Of a DNA stretch of 64,000 nucleotides, positions 17,252-24,756 are shown in pieces. A model generated the notes under the pieces. That model was not told the origin of the DNA. It did no database searches and saw only the letters and a program-made list of their open reading frames with translations. Every line of letters starts with the position of its first letter. Positions within the stretch are counted from its first letter, which is position 1. Source of the stretch: a bacterium (lineage in GTDB: Bacteria > Latescibacterota > Latescibacteria > Latescibacterales > Latescibacteraceae). The stretch spans positions 1 through 64,000 of the forward strand of contig JAJFUH010000149.1 of assembly GCA_021372535.1 (NCBI GenBank). Direction: 5' to 3'. The position numbers and the translations under genes are program-made.

Positions 17252-17626
17252 TCACAGCAGCCGTTTTATGGTTTCCAGGAGAATATTCGGGTGAAGCGGT
17301 TTTTCGAGAAATTCATCCGCCATGACAAAATCCTTATCAACCCTGATTCCTGCATAATCCTCGATTGAGGATACAATAATTATGGGAATAGTCTGAAAGT
17401 CGGGATTATTTTTCAGATCGTAACTTACATTGAAGCCCTCGGTCATTGTCTCCATCATTACATCGAGGATGATAAGGTCCGGCCGCTCACACCGAAGAAA
17501 TTCGAGGCATTGCTCCCCGCTGTCAGCAGCTGTCACCTTGTATCCGGCGGATTCAAGAATCATGGCAATGGATTCGACAATATCGTTGTCATCGTCAACC
17601 ACCATTATTTTTTTTCGCGCATCCAT
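17252..17626 (-). CDS. stand-alone response regulator receiver domain
   Basis: A 124-aa CheY-like domain: acidic pocket VVDDDND, phosphoacceptor D in DLIILDVMM, conserved Ser in IIIVSSIED and Lys in FLEKPLHP. No output domain. It lies between hypA and the hydrogenase maturation protease on the same strand, so it may pass a phosphoryl signal to or from the receiver-kinase protein at 31802 or the kinase at 34623 (inference). Confidence 0.9.
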   Translation of the reverse strand: MDARKKIMVVDDDNDIVESIAMILESAGYKVTAADSGEQCLEFLRCERPDLIILDVMMETMTEGFNVSYDLKNNPDFQTIPIIIVSSIEDYAGIRVDKDFVMADEFLEKPLHPNILLETIKRLL

Positions 17627-17704
17627 CGGCTTCTTTTCCTCCGAAAAATATCACCTGTCAAAAAATAACACAAGAAAACCTCGTACTTGTAACAGCTTTC
17701 AAGC

Positions 17705-18169
17705 TCATCTCAATTCCGGTATGCTGAATATATAATCGATTCCAGATTCCCTGCAGGTTTCGGCAAGGGACTCGACGGAGGCTCTCACTTCGGGTGAAAT
17801 TTCAGTTTCCAGACCAAGGTTTTTCGGCTGAATTCCAAGAACGAGTACCCGGGCGCCGGTCATTTCTCTGATATAATCGACAAACATCTTCAGCGATCCG
17901 TGGGTTGAAATACCGGATGCTTCGAGTTTTTCCCCGGTAACCACCGTAATCTCACCCGGCACTCCCCCGAAATCGAGTGCATCGACAATAACAACCGTAT
18001 CGGGGCATGCGCGGACAACAAGGCCGGTGATATTTTCCGGCGCATCGCCTCCCTCGATCACCGTGAGGGAAACATGGTTCCCGATGAGCCTGCCGAACAG
18101 GTTCCCGGCGCCGTCATCACCTCTCAGTTCATTTCCGAGAGTCACCAGAACAAGCGTAGTCCTCTGCAT
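17705..18169 (-). CDS. [NiFe]-hydrogenase maturation endopeptidase (HycI/HybD family)
   Basis: The protease removes the C-terminal peptide of a hydrogenase large subunit after Ni insertion. Motifs: LVTLGNELRGDDG with the metal-binding Glu, VVIVDALDFGG with Asp, and STHGSLK with His. The frame is open to 18193, but starting at 18169 gives the normal N-terminus MQRTTLVLVTLGN (154 aa). The presumed substrate is the large subunit encoded at 24757, which keeps a 52-residue tail after its DPCxxC motif. Confidence 0.88.
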   Translation of the reverse strand: MQRTTLVLVTLGNELRGDDGAGNLFGRLIGNHVSLTVIEGGDAPENITGLVVRACPDTVVIVDALDFGGVPGEITVVTGEKLEASGISTHGSLKMFVDYIREMTGARVLVLGIQPKNLGLETEISPEVRASVESLAETCRESGIDYIFSIPELR

Positions 18170-18232
18170 GGCACACGCACCTCCCGCATACACTATCCGT
18201 ACGGAATTGATTATACATGGGATTACGGAGAA

Positions 18233-18844
18233 TTATCCCCATTCCTCGGTGAGATACATCTTACGGCGGCAGGCGGGACACATGATTTTAAAGATGTCTT
18301 CACGGTAGATGGGGCGTTCTTTGTCACGGGGCTCGATCTCATCGGTTTGGGCAAGTTCTTCCAGGCCCGAAAGGATAAGCGTCGGGTTTGCATATGCCAG
18401 GCTTCCGAGTCTTTTTGCTATCCAGCGGAGATGGTCTTTTGTCGCTACGACACTCCCGCATACCTCGCAGAGGGCAAGCTCATGCTCCATGGTAACAACC
18501 ATTTCACTCCGGTCAAAACCGGCAAGGTCATACTCGGTGGTATAATCGATTCCATCTTTGGTTGTGCAGTACAGATGACACTGACCGCAGAAATTGCAGA
18601 TATCGTACCTCAGTTTCAGGGTTCGTTTACCGGCTGCAGTATCATCCACAATTTCTATCGCCCGTGAGGGACACACTTCGCTGCAGGCGCCGCACCCGAT
18701 ACATACATCGGGATCGAACTTCGGTTTTCCGCGAAACGTCTCCGGGGGGACTGTCATTTCCGCGGGAAATCTGGATGTATACGGCCCCTCGATGAAAAGG
18801 ACTTTAAGCGCTTCCCTGAGTTCGCGAAGTTTCGGTTTACGCAT
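18233..18844 (-). CDS. hydrogenase-associated 2x[4Fe-4S] ferredoxin subunit (NuoI/HycF/MbhN-like)
   Basis: A 203-aa subunit with two cluster motifs: CIGCGACSEVCP and CNFCGQCHLYC. It also has two later CxxC pairs (CEVCG, CPACR) that could bind zinc or another cluster. The N-terminus (LREALKVLFIEGPYTSRFP) resembles NuoI/MbhN proteins that connect the NuoB-like subunit to the electron donor. It follows the Mrp G gene, as in archaeal MBH operons where the ferredoxin subunit comes last. The 156-nt gap upstream holds a long hairpin. Confidence 0.85.
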   Translation of the reverse strand: MRKPKLRELREALKVLFIEGPYTSRFPAEMTVPPETFRGKPKFDPDVCIGCGACSEVCPSRAIEIVDDTAAGKRTLKLRYDICNFCGQCHLYCTTKDGIDYTTEYDLAGFDRSEMVVTMEHELALCEVCGSVVATKDHLRWIAKRLGSLAYANPTLILSGLEELAQTDEIEPRDKERPIYREDIFKIMCPACRRKMYLTEEWG

Positions 18845-18920
18845 TCCTCTGTACTCCGTTCAGGAGGGCGGTGAAAAAGAATCTTTTCACACGTCCATTA
18901 ACGAAATGTATTGTCTATTC

Positions 18921-18967
18921 GCTGTCAAGGGCATGTAAATCGGCACTTCATGCCGACCCTTGACAGC
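18921..18967. repeat. nested 47-nt inverted repeat within the hydrogenase operon
   Basis: GCTGTCAAGGG (18921-18931) pairs perfectly with CCCTTGACAGC (18957-18967), and an inner hairpin CGGCA-CTTCA-TGCCG lies at 18941-18955. It sits between the Mrp G gene and the ferredoxin gene. No T-run follows, so it is more likely an mRNA-processing/stability element or repeat than a terminator. Confidence 0.65.
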
Positions 18968-19000
18968 TTGTATCTACAAACGGTGTTTTTTACCAGGCAT

Positions 19001-19345
19001 TTAGTGTTCCGGCCTGTCAATATCCGCATACTTATCGGTTACGCTGCCGTCCCAGAGTTTTATTCCGTACCGGTGAGCCGCCCGCGCCAGGGCATGCGCC
19101 CCTACCGGAGAAGTAAAAAGTACAAACAGCGCGCACAGGAGTGACAGGATACCGGCCGAACTGATACCAGTAATAACAAAAAGCCCGAATAGTATCATGC
19201 AGGTCCCGAGTGTAACGCACTTCGTTGCCGCCTGAAGACGGTTATAGATATCGGGAAGCCGTACAAGACCGATGCATCCGAAAAGATCGAAGAGAACCCC
19301 GATAAGGATAAAAATCAGCCCGAGAGTATCAGTCATCGAAGTCAC
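19001..19345 (-). CDS. mnhG: Mrp/MBH antiporter subunit G (MnhG/MbhC-like)
   Basis: A 114-aa membrane protein with three hydrophobic helices; the start region LGLIFILIGVLFDLFGCIGLVRLPDIYNRLQAATKCVTLG is characteristic of MnhG (segments FGCIGLVRLPD and YNRLQAATKC). Subunit G belongs to the small EFG module needed for cation exchange by Mrp complexes. It overlaps the F gene by 17 nt, indicating translational coupling. Confidence 0.92.
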   Translation of the reverse strand: MTSMTDTLGLIFILIGVLFDLFGCIGLVRLPDIYNRLQAATKCVTLGTCMILFGLFVITGISSAGILSLLCALFVLFTSPVGAHALARAAHRYGIKLWDGSVTDKYADIDRPEH

Positions 19346-19610
19346 GTCCTTCCAGATATTTGGCCAGGGCGATTGTCCCGATAAAGCTGAGCAGAGCCCA
19401 GGTAATGCCGATATTCATGTAAAACGCTCTGCCGGTTACCCATGTGAGCACGGCGCAGAATCCGACCATGAGCGTTCCGAGAATGTCGATGGCAACCGTT
19501 CTGTCCGGCGCGGTCGGTCCCTTGCCGATACGGTACAGGCAGAGAAAACCGGAAAACAGGAGAACAAGCATGACCGCTCCGGGCCAGGAAGAAACCACAA
19601 GGCTTGTCAT
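19329..19610 (-). CDS. mnhF: Mrp/MBH antiporter subunit F (MnhF/MbhB-like)
   Basis: A 93-aa protein with three transmembrane helices and the conserved GPTAPDRTVAIDILGT segment of MnhF. It overlaps the E gene by 4 nt (ATGA) and the G gene by 17 nt. It forms part of the Na+/H+ translocating module attached to the hydrogenase. Confidence 0.93.
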   Translation of the reverse strand: MTSLVVSSWPGAVMLVLLFSGFLCLYRIGKGPTAPDRTVAIDILGTLMVGFCAVLTWVTGRAFYMNIGITWALLSFIGTIALAKYLEGRDFDD

Positions 19611-20098
19611 TCGAATATCCTCTTGATGATGTTTTCAAAACGGGTAACAATGACCGCTGTCTGGTTTTCCGGGTCATCCGTCGAGACATAAATCCAGTGT
19701 ATGTACATGTCGCTCCCGATAATATCGACCGTGAGCGTTCCCGGTGTCAGGGTGATGGAATTGGCGAGAAAGGTCAATCCCAGGTCGCTTGTGAGCGTCG
19801 TCTTGACCTTCACGATTCCCGGGCGGATGGGAACATCCACATGGAGTACACGGTACGCGACATCAAGGTTCGCCCTGACCATGTGCATCAGGAAGAAGGG
19901 TATATACACAAGGAACCAGAACACGCGGCGCGGCGAGAGTATCCTGACCGCATTGTCGAAGAAAAGATGCCCGAACAGCACGGTGCATATGACAGCGACG
20001 AACAGACCCGCAGTGACATTCTCGATATCGGGCGACCATGTCAGCAGCAGCCACATCGCAAACAGCATGATACAGTAAACGATCCGATTGACCATCAC
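19607..20098 (-). CDS. mnhE: Mrp/MBH antiporter subunit E (MnhE/MbhA-like)
   Basis: A 163-aa protein with N-terminal helices and a soluble C-terminus. The family segments FLMHMVRANLDVAYRVL and LTSDLGLTFLANSITLTPGT are clear. It has 4-nt overlaps with both the D gene (20095) and the F gene (19610), as in a tightly coupled operon. Confidence 0.93.
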   Translation of the reverse strand: MMVNRIVYCIMLFAMWLLLTWSPDIENVTAGLFVAVICTVLFGHLFFDNAVRILSPRRVFWFLVYIPFFLMHMVRANLDVAYRVLHVDVPIRPGIVKVKTTLTSDLGLTFLANSITLTPGTLTVDIIGSDMYIHWIYVSTDDPENQTAVIVTRFENIIKRIFE

Positions 20099-21597
20099 AT
20101 GAACTCCAGTACCTTCATGATATACGCACTCTTGTCAGACAGAATCTCCCGCGCCGGTTCAACGAACACACTTATAAACCACGGGCAGGCTATGCCGAAC
20201 GCGATACAGCACACCGCAAGGATCACGAGGGCACTCCACATGGAAACCGGAACCTCGCGGATATGAGTCAGTTTTTCAGGTATCGATCCGAAAAGGGCCA
20301 TTTTCTGCAGTTTGACGAAATACACGAGCGTCAGAAAACTCACGATAACCGTTACAGCCGCAAGGAAATACGCGATCGGCCCGAGCTTCCCGGCCGCATC
20401 GACAGCGGCAATGATAATGATAATCTTGCTGAAGAATCCCCCGAACGGCGGAATGCCCGATATGGAGAGGGCTCCGATGCTGCATGCGGCGGATGTTACC
20501 GGCATTTTTTTCCAGAGCCCGCCCAGTTCCCTCAGATCGCGCGTTCCGGTTGAATATTCAACGGCGCCTGAGCACAGGAAGAGGAGCGACTTGAAGAATG
20601 CATGGTTGAGGAGGTGGAAAAGCCCTCCGATCATTCCGAGCGGAGTCCCGAGCCCGAAGGCGAACATGATGTACCCGATCTGACTGATGCTCGAATAGGC
20701 CAGCATCCGTTTGAAATCCCACTGACCGATGGCCAGCAGCGCCCCGCCGGTCATCGACACCACGCCGAGGATAATGAGAACGTTCGAGAACGAATTTCCT
20801 ATATCGATAATATTGAAAAATATCCGCAGGATACAATAGACCCCGAGGGCCTTGATAAGCAGTCCCGAAAGCATCGCCGAAATCGGTGCGGGCGCCGATG
20901 GGTGTGCGTCCGGCAGCCAGGCGTGGAACGGTATGAGCGAGGCTTTGACGCCAAAACCCATGATAAACAGTGCGGCAATGAATTTCACCATGAGCCCCGA
21001 ACCCTGTGTATCCAGCACACGGGCGATATCCGCCATGTTGAGGGTTCCCGTGATGCTGTACAGGAGCGCGATGCCGAACAGAATGAAGCTCGATGCGACA
21101 CTCCCGAGGACAAGATATTTGAACGATGCCTCCAGTTCCTCATGCTCGATTCCGAACGCCACAAGCGCATAGGACGAAATCGCGGAGATTTCGAGAAACA
21201 CATACATGTTGAACAGGTCGCCGGTGGCAACCACACCGTTCATTCCCGCTGTCATGAGCATGAGCAAAGAATAGTACTTTCCTTGGGCGGTATAGCGTTT
21301 CATGTATCCCACCGAATAAAGAGTCACCAGAAACGCCACGACATTGATCATGATCTGGAAAAATCCGCTCAGTCCGTCACCGACAAGGTTGATTCCGAAC
21401 GGAGGCCGCCATCCTCCCATCGTGTAAACAGCCGTGTCTGCTCCGAGCCGTGAAAATGAAAACACGAGAAGGAAACCGGTAGTCACCAGCGCAAGAAAAC
21501 CACCGAGCCAGTTCTTCAGGCGTACGGCGAGCGGAATGAGGAACCCGGCGCCGAGCGGCACGGCAATAAATAACGGAAGGAGGTTTCCCGAATTCAT
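20095..21597 (-). CDS. mnhD: Mrp/MBH antiporter subunit D (MnhD/NuoN-like proton channel)
   Basis: A 500-aa polytopic protein with about 14 helices. Conserved features include FLEISAISSYALVAFG, a Lys/His-bearing helix around FGVKASLIPFHAWLPDAHPSAPAPISAMLSGL (segment FHAWLPDAH) and LAYSSISQIGYIMFAFGLG. The open frame extends upstream to 21987, but only the ATG at 21597 gives a proper N-terminus (MNSGNLLPLF). It has GGAGG 9 nt upstream and an ATGA overlap with the C gene. It probably moves H+ or Na+ across the membrane, powered by the hydrogenase. Confidence 0.93.
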   Translation of the reverse strand: MNSGNLLPLFIAVPLGAGFLIPLAVRLKNWLGGFLALVTTGFLLVFSFSRLGADTAVYTMGGWRPPFGINLVGDGLSGFFQIMINVVAFLVTLYSVGYMKRYTAQGKYYSLLMLMTAGMNGVVATGDLFNMYVFLEISAISSYALVAFGIEHEELEASFKYLVLGSVASSFILFGIALLYSITGTLNMADIARVLDTQGSGLMVKFIAALFIMGFGVKASLIPFHAWLPDAHPSAPAPISAMLSGLLIKALGVYCILRIFFNIIDIGNSFSNVLIILGVVSMTGGALLAIGQWDFKRMLAYSSISQIGYIMFAFGLGTPLGMIGGLFHLLNHAFFKSLLFLCSGAVEYSTGTRDLRELGGLWKKMPVTSAACSIGALSISGIPPFGGFFSKIIIIIAAVDAAGKLGPIAYFLAAVTVIVSFLTLVYFVKLQKMALFGSIPEKLTHIREVPVSMWSALVILAVCCIAFGIACPWFISVFVEPAREILSDKSAYIMKVLEFM

Positions 21598-21944
21598 CCC
21601 TTCAACCTCCTGATCTGAAGAATGTCGAATGTTCCGTACTTTTCGTAGAGCCTGAGACAGATAGCGATAACCATGGCCGTTATCCCGAGACCGATCACTA
21701 TCGAGGTCACAATAAGCGCCTGCGGAATCGGGTCGACGAAATTCGCCGACTCGACTGCGGCATAACGGGCGTCCGAAACGATCGGCGCCGTTCCGCCTGT
21801 CCTGTACCCTATGAGGATAAGGAGCAGGTTCGTGGCATACTCGATGATGAGGAGGCCGATGACTATCTTCACGAGATTCTTTTTCGCGATAATCCCGTAA
21901 ATACCGAGTAACAGCAGTATCGTGCATAATATGTACGGAACCAT
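21594..21944 (-). CDS. mnhC: Mrp/MBH antiporter subunit C (MnhC/NuoK-like)
   Basis: A 116-aa, three-helix NuoK homologue: LLLGIYGIIAKKNLVKIVIGLLIIEYATNLL carries the conserved membrane Glu (segment GLLIIEYATN), followed by DPIPQALIVTSIVIG, the classic MnhC signature. It has a 4-nt overlap with mnhD. Confidence 0.95.
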   Translation of the reverse strand: MVPYILCTILLLLGIYGIIAKKNLVKIVIGLLIIEYATNLLLILIGYRTGGTAPIVSDARYAAVESANFVDPIPQALIVTSIVIGLGITAMVIAICLRLYEKYGTFDILQIRRLKG

Positions 21945-21955
21945 GGCTGCTCCTT

Positions 21956-22387
21956 CTACCGTTTATGTTCCAGACGGAACATAACAAGGGCTATAAAAAC
22001 CGCGACGAGACATGCCGAAACCTTTATCCCGATCGCAATATTGCTCCACATCACGGTACCCCCGGAAATAAGCCTGAGCGGGGTGCCTCTCATAATGAAA
22101 TTCGTGAAGAAAAATCCCCCGGAAAACCCGATGAGCGCGATTGAGAGAAATCCGAGCGCGCCGATCGAATCCCATGCCGAAAGCGCTTTCTCGCCCACGA
22201 TATCGAGGGCGGTCTTCTTCCCGAAGGCAAGAATAAGGAGAATAATCGCGCACGCGAGCATCACTCCGCCGGCAAATCCTCCGCCGGGAGTTATGTGGCC
22301 GTAGAGAACGATGTTCGCCGCGAACACGATAATGAAACCGAGCACGAGCCGGGTTATCGTTTTAACGATCAGTGTCATCCCGTTCAT
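21956..22387 (-). CDS. mnhB: Mrp/MBH antiporter subunit B (MnhB/MbhF-like)
   Basis: A 143-aa protein with four helices. The NIVLYGHITPGGGFAGGVM segment (HxTPGGGFxGG) is diagnostic for MnhB. The start may be ATG 22387 or 22378; either overlaps the end of the upstream DUF4040/MbhE gene (22362), so translation is coupled. Confidence 0.94.
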   Translation of the reverse strand: MNGMTLIVKTITRLVLGFIIVFAANIVLYGHITPGGGFAGGVMLACAIILLILAFGKKTALDIVGEKALSAWDSIGALGFLSIALIGFSGGFFFTNFIMRGTPLRLISGGTVMWSNIAIGIKVSACLVAVFIALVMFRLEHKR

Positions 22388-22913
22388 CGCTTATTCTGCC
22401 TTTCTTTCTGAGGATAACGAGCGCCCCGACAATGGAGACGAAAATCACCGTCGCCTCGCCGAGTGTATCATACGCCCTGAAATCCAAGAGAATCGCGGTC
22501 ACCAGATTCGCCGCCCGCGAAACGGAAAATCCGTCACGGATATACATTTCCGATACCCTGAAAACGGGGTTGCCAAATTCCGGCATTCCACGGTATGCCA
22601 GCGATGCAAACACGATGAATATGCCGAAAAATACCAGCCCCACCGCTGTCGAGAACACCTCGCCGTAACGGTAGCGGTGGGCAATGGTGACATCCTCGCG
22701 TTCGACAACGAGACGGAGGAGCATGATGAGCGCAACCACCTCGACAACCACCTGAACAATCGCCAGGTCGGGCGCGCCGAGTATCAGGAAAATGATCGAA
22801 AGGGCAAGCCCCATGGCGCCGACCGAGATTACGCTCGAAAGGAGGTCTTTCGTCTCGATGGCGATTATGGCGCCGATAATCATGAATGCTAGCAGACCGT
22901 ACAAGAGGATCAT
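22362..22913 (-). CDS. DUF4040 + MbhE-like fused membrane subunit (MrpA C-terminal equivalent)
   Basis: A 183-aa protein joining two units that are separate (MbhD, MbhE) in archaeal MBH and form the C-terminus of MrpA in Mrp antiporters. Residues about 1-75 are DUF4040-like (LILGAPDLAIVQVVVEVVAL). Residues about 120-183 contain AILLDFRAYDTLGEATVIFVSIVGA (segment DFRAYDTLGEATV), typical of the MrpA tail/MbhE. It lies between the NuoL-like gene and mnhB. Confidence 0.85.
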   Translation of the reverse strand: MILLYGLLAFMIIGAIIAIETKDLLSSVISVGAMGLALSIIFLILGAPDLAIVQVVVEVVALIMLLRLVVEREDVTIAHRYRYGEVFSTAVGLVFFGIFIVFASLAYRGMPEFGNPVFRVSEMYIRDGFSVSRAANLVTAILLDFRAYDTLGEATVIFVSIVGALVILRKKGRISDERDDTDR

Positions 22914-22919
22914 TTCCTG

Positions 22920-24755
22920 TCACCTCACGAGAAAAAATATCAAAAATCCGAGCCCGGCTATTGCAAACGCCACATAAGTTGAAACAACACCATTATGAAT
23001 CGACTGGAGAATCCCGACAATCTTCATGCCGTACCTGCCGCCGAGAACATAGAGATCGTAAACACCCTCCTCAGCGTCCTTATACAGAACCTTCAGGGGC
23101 GAAAATGTCCGTATCGTCTCATAAAAACCGGTGCCGGGATACCTGAGCTCTTCGCTTCCGAACTGTTCGCCGCCCACAAAGATCGTGGTCTTCCGGGGCT
23201 TTATCGCTGTGCTCATATAGTAGACTATTACACCGATCAGGAGCGCCAGAACGATCAGAAGCGTCGCAAGCGTCGGACTCCACAGCGCATGCGGTAGGAG
23301 TATCGTGCCGGACACGGGTCCGAAATCGATACCTGCCGCCGGACCGACGAGATATCTGAGCGGGAGCTGTGCAAATACACCGAACAACACGCATATAACC
23401 GCAAGCACAACCATCGGTACAGCCATAGCCCATCCCGCAGGCTTCACCGAGTTAAGGCCCTCGGGCCGTTTCCCGAGAAAAACAGAGTGAATGACCTTGA
23501 AGAACGATGCGAGCGTGAGCGCGCTCCCGAACATGGCGGCGATAAGGAAAACAGGCTGTCCGGTTTCGATGGTTCCCTCGTAAATGAGCCATTTAGACGC
23601 AAAGCCGTTGAGGGGAGGAACGCCGGAAATGGCAAGCGCCGATACAAGCATCGCAGCGAAGGTCACGGGCATTACACGGGCAAGACCGCCCAATTCTTCG
23701 AGTTCGGTTGTTCCGGCACGCTTCTCGACCGCTCCCGTTCCGAGGAACAGACAGCACTTGTAGAGCGCGTTGTTGAGCATATGGAACAGCCCGCCCGCAA
23801 CACCGGCGGGGACTCCGGTCCCGATACCGAGAACCATGTAGCCGACCTGGCTGACCGCATGGAAGGCGAGCAGTTTCTTGAGATTGTGCTGAACGAGCGC
23901 CATCATGACCGCGAGGATGATGGTGACAGCCCCGATACTGAGCAGAAGAAGCCTGAGCGGCCCGCTGAGCACAAACATGAAAAGCGATATCCGCGCAAGC
24001 AGGTAGATACCGAGCAGTTTGTCGAGACTCGCCGGAAGATAGGCCATGACACTTGTCGGAGCGCCCTCCGCCGCTTTCGGTATCCACGAATGCCCGGGCA
24101 TCGCCCCTGCCTTGACGAGGGCGCCGGTAAGCAGAAGGATGTACAGCACGGTCATGAAACCGGATGTAACAGGGACGGAGTCGAAATCGCTGATCCGGAG
24201 CGTACCGAATGAATACCACGCCAGAATAACACCTAAAAGCAGGGCGCAGTCTGCAAATCCGACGATGACGAATGTTTTCCCGGCGGCTTCTCTCGATTCT
24301 TTTCCGCCCATGGTAATAAAGAAGAACAGGAGCATCGTGGTGACTTCCCAGCCGATGAGGAGAAGCACCAGATTATCGGCAAGCAGCGCGGCTGCAGTCG
24401 CCCCCGATGTCCAGAGAAGGTAAGCGTAATACTCGCGGTGGCGGTCGCTGTCGTTCATGAACCCGATCGAGTAAATCGCGATAAGGAGTGCGAATACCGA
24501 GGCGGCAAAAAGGATGAACCCGTTGAGACTGTCGACCCTCAGGTCGAAGGAAAACACAAAACTGCCAAGGCTGAACCACGGCCACGAAACAGCCACATAT
24601 TCACCGGCAAAGAAAACGACGCCCGCGTAATAAGCGGCAATAATCGTTCCGGCAAGCGCGACAATCTCACGCACCCGCTTCATCGCCGAGGGTACGAGCA
24701 AAACGATAAACCCTGCGGCAATCGGAATTATAACCGGATATACAAGAGCATCCAT
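22920..24755 (-). CDS. NuoL/MrpA-like proton-translocating antiporter subunit
   Basis: A 611-aa protein with about 14-16 helices. Key segments: LLIGWEVTTMLLFFFI (with membrane Glu), GALVKAGAMPGHSWIPKA (Lys plus His-x-Trp helix break), LLAFHAVSQVGYMVLGIG, and ISGVPPLNGFASKW. The last ~100 residues form a soluble loop (FVGGEQFGSEELRYPGTGFY) and a terminal helix, as in HyfB/MbhH'-type proteins. It starts 1 nt after the large-subunit stop. With MnhD it gives the complex two antiporter-like channels, unlike canonical MBH, which has one. Confidence 0.9.
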   Translation of the reverse strand: MDALVYPVIIPIAAGFIVLLVPSAMKRVREIVALAGTIIAAYYAGVVFFAGEYVAVSWPWFSLGSFVFSFDLRVDSLNGFILFAASVFALLIAIYSIGFMNDSDRHREYYAYLLWTSGATAAALLADNLVLLLIGWEVTTMLLFFFITMGGKESREAAGKTFVIVGFADCALLLGVILAWYSFGTLRISDFDSVPVTSGFMTVLYILLLTGALVKAGAMPGHSWIPKAAEGAPTSVMAYLPASLDKLLGIYLLARISLFMFVLSGPLRLLLLSIGAVTIILAVMMALVQHNLKKLLAFHAVSQVGYMVLGIGTGVPAGVAGGLFHMLNNALYKCCLFLGTGAVEKRAGTTELEELGGLARVMPVTFAAMLVSALAISGVPPLNGFASKWLIYEGTIETGQPVFLIAAMFGSALTLASFFKVIHSVFLGKRPEGLNSVKPAGWAMAVPMVVLAVICVLFGVFAQLPLRYLVGPAAGIDFGPVSGTILLPHALWSPTLATLLIVLALLIGVIVYYMSTAIKPRKTTIFVGGEQFGSEELRYPGTGFYETIRTFSPLKVLYKDAEEGVYDLYVLGGRYGMKIVGILQSIHNGVVSTYVAFAIAGLGFLIFFLVR

Positions 24756-24756
24756 C

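Noticed and set aside
19272-20266. Long plus-strand ORFs antisense to the Mrp genes
   Set aside because: Rich in Arg/His/Asp strings typical of reverse frames of membrane proteins; the minus-strand genes are clear Mrp subunits.
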